This document shows, one piece after another, positions 39,917 to 42,833 of a DNA stretch of 42,833 nucleotides; position 1 is the stretch's first letter; every line of letters starts with the position of its first letter. The position numbers and the translations under genes are program-made. Below the pieces are notes generated by a model. That model saw nothing but the letters and a program-made list of their open reading frames with translations, had not been told where the DNA came from and searched no databases. This DNA is from a virus. Location: IMG/VR virus record IMGVR_UViG_3300020578_000164, positions 1-42,833 of that record; one strand, written 5' to 3'.

Positions 39917-40194
39917 TGGATATTACGACGGAATTTTACGAGACTGCAGCGGTCGCGTGGGCATGTGGATTGATTAGCGTGTTGTGCGCGGTAGAGGCAT
40001 GGCGACAGCGGCAGATTCGATGGCAGGCAATTGGGTGCATCCTAGCGGCTTTGAGTGGCGTGCTGTGCCCAGCAACATTGACCCGAGGATATTATGACGC
40101 AGTTTGCGCGAATCAGCAGTTGGCGTCATTGATGGTTCAGACAGAGACCGACGAGCAGCAACCGCGTGTACAAATCGTGCAGTCGGAATACTAA
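39916..40194 (+). CDS. Two-TM membrane protein, holin-like, 92 aa
   Basis: It starts at the ATG sharing a base with the previous TGA. Two hydrophobic helices (11-28, AAVAWACGLISVLCAVEA; 37-54, QAIGCILAALSGVLCPAT) flank a basic loop RQRQIR, and a charged C-terminal tail follows. That architecture fits class II holins. No endolysin with a known catalytic domain is adjacent except the papain-like peptidase. Confidence 0.6.
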   Translation: MDITTEFYETAAVAWACGLISVLCAVEAWRQRQIRWQAIGCILAALSGVLCPATLTRGYYDAVCANQQLASLMVQTETDEQQPRVQIVQSEY

Positions 40195-40196
40195 CA

Positions 40197-41729
40197 ATGG
40201 GCATTTCAGCGTTCCCATATACCGCCGTTCTCGACGTGTCGGCAAACACTCTGCTTGGCAACAACACCGGCAGCTCCGCAGCGGCAATCGCACTGACGGC
40301 AACGCAGGTGCGGACGCTGCTGTCCGTTTACACGTCCGCCGAGGTTGACACACTGCTGGCGGCATATCAACCGCTGGACGGCGATCTAACAGCAATCGCA
40401 GCACTGACGACTACCGCATTTGGCCGATCATTACTGACGCTAGCAGACGGTGCGGCGACTCGCACAGCAATCGGTGCAGGCACATCCTCGTTTAGCGGAT
40501 CTTACGGGGATTTGAGCGGGGTTCCTGCGACGTTCACGCCAGCAAGTCACACGCACGGCAACATCACAAATGCAGGAGCAATTGGCGCAACAGCAAGCCT
40601 GCCAATCATTACCGGGGCGTCTGGTGTTTTGACGGCGGGGGCATTCGGCACAACGTCTGGCACATTTTGTGAGGGCAACGACAGCAGGCTTGCAGACCAA
40701 CGCACGCCGACAGCACACAAAACAAATCACGCAACAGGCGGCAGCGATGCACTGACCGCAGCCGACATCGGAGCAGCAGCCACAAGTCACACGCACGCAG
40801 CATCAGACATTACCAGCGGCACGATTGCTACGCCGAGACTCGCTAGTGGCACGGCTGATGCGACGACGTTTTTGCGTGGTGATCAAACGTGGGCAGTGCC
40901 AAGTGGCGGTATTACAAGCTTGAATTCGTTGACCACGGCTACGCAGACATTTGCCATAGGCACAAGCGGCAGCAATGTTGCGTTTTCGTCGGCGTCTGGA
41001 GTTCACACCCTGAACATTCCTGACGCATCGGCTTCGGCAAGAGGAGTCATCACTACAGGCACACAGACGATTGCAGGCAAGAAAACATTGAGCGAGGTGC
41101 ATGTTGTTGGTTCGAGCAATCTCACGCAAATCGACATCACACCGGCAAGCAGCCAATCGGTCAATCAGCAAATTTGGCGCACAAGTGCCGGTGCGGCTAT
41201 TGGTGTCATTGATTCGGCGGGTCGTCCTGTATTTGGGAGCGGCAGTTGGACACTGAACAGTGCGTTCCACGCCGTCGCATGGTATGGTGCTACAATTGGC
41301 TGGTCATCAGCCGGAATCGTGACCGGAACATCAACTCATGACACTGGGCTCGTTCGTGATGGCGGTGCAGGCATTGTTGGTCTGCGAGCGTCTACAACAG
41401 CGCATACGCTGCGCATTTACAACACCTATACCAGTGCTACCAGCTTTGATCGGCTGAACATTGCGTGGGCGAGCATCTCAGGAACACCAGTCTGCACCAT
41501 TGAAACAGACAACGCAGGCGGCACGCTGAAAGGTCTACGCATCGGCGGCTCGGCGTCTGCACTGCTCGGCATGTACGGTGCAACACCGATTGTTCAGCCG
41601 ACTACAGCAGTAGATTCAGCCAGTCATGAACTATTTGCTGGCAACACACTCAGCGATGCTGACACCTACGATGGCTACACAATTGCTCAAGTCGTCAAAG
41701 CCCTGCGAAATCTAGGAGTTCTTGCATAA
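40197..41729 (+). CDS. Tail fibre with histidine motifs, 510 aa
   Basis: ATG at 40197. The first ~90 residues are Ala/Thr-rich (LGNNTGSSAAAIALTATQ), then HTHGNITNAG and SHTHAASDITSG, HxH motifs like those binding iron in long fibre shafts of phages such as T4. A FLRGDQTWA block follows, typical of fibre tips. C-terminal third is beta-rich and ends with NTLSDADTYDGYTIAQVVKA. Fibres adsorb to the host. It connects to the next gene by TAATG. Confidence 0.65.
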   Translation: MGISAFPYTAVLDVSANTLLGNNTGSSAAAIALTATQVRTLLSVYTSAEVDTLLAAYQPLDGDLTAIAALTTTAFGRSLLTLADGAATRTAIGAGTSSFSGSYGDLSGVPATFTPASHTHGNITNAGAIGATASLPIITGASGVLTAGAFGTTSGTFCEGNDSRLADQRTPTAHKTNHATGGSDALTAADIGAAATSHTHAASDITSGTIATPRLASGTADATTFLRGDQTWAVPSGGITSLNSLTTATQTFAIGTSGSNVAFSSASGVHTLNIPDASASARGVITTGTQTIAGKKTLSEVHVVGSSNLTQIDITPASSQSVNQQIWRTSAGAAIGVIDSAGRPVFGSGSWTLNSAFHAVAWYGATIGWSSAGIVTGTSTHDTGLVRDGGAGIVGLRASTTAHTLRIYNTYTSATSFDRLNIAWASISGTPVCTIETDNAGGTLKGLRIGGSASALLGMYGATPIVQPTTAVDSASHELFAGNTLSDADTYDGYTIAQVVKALRNLGVLA

Positions 41730-42106
41730 TGCCACTACCAGTACCCGAGATCCCCGAAAACCGAGCGGCACAGTATGCCGCGAACATTATCCTTCGAGCC
41801 AATCAGGCCGAGGAAAACGTAGGGCGTGAGTACATCGCCACCTACCAGCATACCTGGGGCGTGAGTCAGCTTGGCGGCGGCAGTATACACACTCAGCAAC
41901 AGATGCAGGACATTATCGATGCTATGCCGCCAACTACAGTGTTACTGTTGCTCGGTATGGGGCGGCAGTTTGTATCAACATACGGTACTTTGCTGCCTGT
42001 AGAGTATCACAAAGCAGCATGGGCATTTGAGGTCGGTGCAAACAACAGAGTCGTGATCGGTGAACTACTGCCCGTTTGGCAATCGGCATCAACAGAGGCG
42101 ACGTAA
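41729..42106 (+). CDS. Small fibre-associated protein, 125 aa
   Basis: It begins PLPVPEIPENRAAQYAAN and contains a helical body with NQAEENVGREYIATYQHTWG. A hydrophobic segment (TTVLLLLGMGRQF) is present but too short for certain membrane insertion. It may be a chaperone or base component of the fibre just upstream. The next gene starts one base after its stop. Confidence 0.5.
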   Translation: MPLPVPEIPENRAAQYAANIILRANQAEENVGREYIATYQHTWGVSQLGGGSIHTQQQMQDIIDAMPPTTVLLLLGMGRQFVSTYGTLLPVEYHKAAWAFEVGANNRVVIGELLPVWQSASTEAT

Positions 42107-42833
42107 ATGGCTACGCAGACCATTGAATTTGCAGCCCCATCCGGCCAGACAATCACAGCGAAACTATTCGATGCAGGGTCTGACACGATCGAGGCGACAG
42201 CCAGCAGCGTCACGGCCAGAACAAATGCCGCAGGCGTGTACGTCGCAACGGTGACAAGCACGCTTTCAGGCGTGTATCGATTGGTGGCGACAAACCCAGC
42301 CGGCACGCTGCTTGCACAGTGGTGGGTCAGATTAGCGAATGCCGATGGCACATACATAGCATATGAAAGCCCGAACGCCGACTATCTTGATGCAACAGTG
42401 AGCAGCAGGCTCGCAACCTCGGGCTACACAACACCACCGACAGCGGCAACGAATGCAACGGCAGTCAGAACGGAATTGGCAACCGAATTGGGTCGCATCG
42501 ATGTTGCAGTCTCTACGCGATCAACATTTGCCGGAGGTGCTGTAGCGTCGGTGACTGCAGGCGTCACAGTCACCACAAACAACGACAAAACCGGCTACGC
42601 ACTGACTGCAGTCACTGGATTAGGCAATCAGACGGCAAACATTACAGGCAACGTGAGCGGCTCCGTGGGCAGCGTGACGGGGGCCGTAGGAAGCGTGACG
42701 GGGGCTGTAGGCAGCGTGACGGGGGCTGTAGGCAGCGTGACAAACAGAGTCACGGCAAATACGGATCAATGGAACGGCGTGACTGTAACAGGAATGCCGA
42801 TGCCTACCTATGTGCAGCCGACTGGTTTTCTCG
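42107..42833 (+). CDS. Fibre-like protein with GSVTGAV repeats, cut by the window edge
   Basis: ATG one base after the previous stop, open to the window end (at least 242 residues). The N-terminus has a small beta domain (SGVYRLVATNPAGTLLAQWW) of the kind found in baseplate and fibre proteins (BppU-like folds). Then come GNVSGSVGS and three GSVTGAV repeats. Such stalk-like glycine repeats occur in other phage fibre proteins. Function is probably adhesion. Confidence 0.6.
   Translation, partial: MATQTIEFAAPSGQTITAKLFDAGSDTIEATASSVTARTNAAGVYVATVTSTLSGVYRLVATNPAGTLLAQWWVRLANADGTYIAYESPNADYLDATVSSRLATSGYTTPPTAATNATAVRTELATELGRIDVAVSTRSTFAGGAVASVTAGVTVTTNNDKTGYALTAVTGLGNQTANITGNVSGSVGSVTGAVGSVTGAVGSVTGAVGSVTNRVTANTDQWNGVTVTGMPMPTYVQPTGFL
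42668..42742 (+). repeat. 21-bp tandem repeats coding GSVTGAV
   Basis: Units at 42668-42688, 42689-42709 and 42710-42730, nearly identical, with a partial fourth (42731-42742). Because 21 is a multiple of three, copy number can change without breaking the frame. Confidence 0.9.

Noticed and set aside
1-42833. tRNA genes
   Set aside because: No cloverleaf with a TTCRA arm was recognised by eye; a tRNAscan run would settle it.

Overview
The window is a stretch of a tailed double-stranded DNA phage genome, or a prophage or phage-plasmid. It holds a large terminase with intact ATPase and nuclease residues, a portal, a major capsid protein preceded by a scaffold-like protein, a tail-tube protein, a tail hub, fibre-like genes and very large virion proteins. 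Almost all genes point right and are tightly packed, with many GTGA, ATGA and TAATG overlaps. The DNA looks GC-rich, with GTG and TTG starts in use. The host cannot be read from the sequence. The one hint is an excisionase-like HTH protein (7296-7529, minus) that resembles small HTH families common in Planctomycetes, which is a weak inference.

Left part (1-7650), replication and recombination. A gene end with a terminator is followed by a 29-bp tandem repeat array built on the core GGCAAACACG. Next come a small leftward gene with its own terminator, a run of strong hairpins, and a promoter driving a fused primase-polymerase/helicase. This looks like an iteron-type origin beside its replication protein. 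Four accessory genes follow: a DNA cytosine-methylase-like HPPC-motif protein, an unknown gene flanked by 61-bp perfect direct repeats, a small conserved phage protein, and a protein resembling tRNA-guanine transglycosylases and phage DpdA. After them comes an unusual serine recombinase carrying two complete catalytic domains in one chain, facing a convergent, overlapping excisionase-like gene.

Middle part (7650-36320), virion. The order is scaffold, capsid, decoration-like protein, a 36-residue gene, a zinc-finger protein with an intrinsic terminator in its 5' end, a large HEVGH metallopeptidase-like virion protein, TerL, portal, connector and tail-completion candidates, tail tube, chaperone-like genes with a 191-nt out-of-frame overlap, tail hub and fibre-like proteins. 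A promoter then precedes a 972-residue and an 1842-residue protein. The 1842-residue protein shares an 80-residue N-terminal module with the metallopeptidase-like protein, about 59 of 80 positions identical. No conventional tape measure sits between the tail tube and the hub.

Right part (36320-42833), accessory, lysis-like and fibre module. A strong promoter and a structured leader of about 130 nt precede a staphylococcal-nuclease-like gene. Then come a DUF1353-like gene, several membrane or exported proteins, a papain-like cysteine peptidase, an exported thioredoxin-like protein with WCGPC, and two small holin-like membrane proteins. Fibre-like genes close the window, the last cut by its edge. 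No tRNA or rRNA gene, CRISPR array, insertion sequence or lysogeny repressor was recognised.
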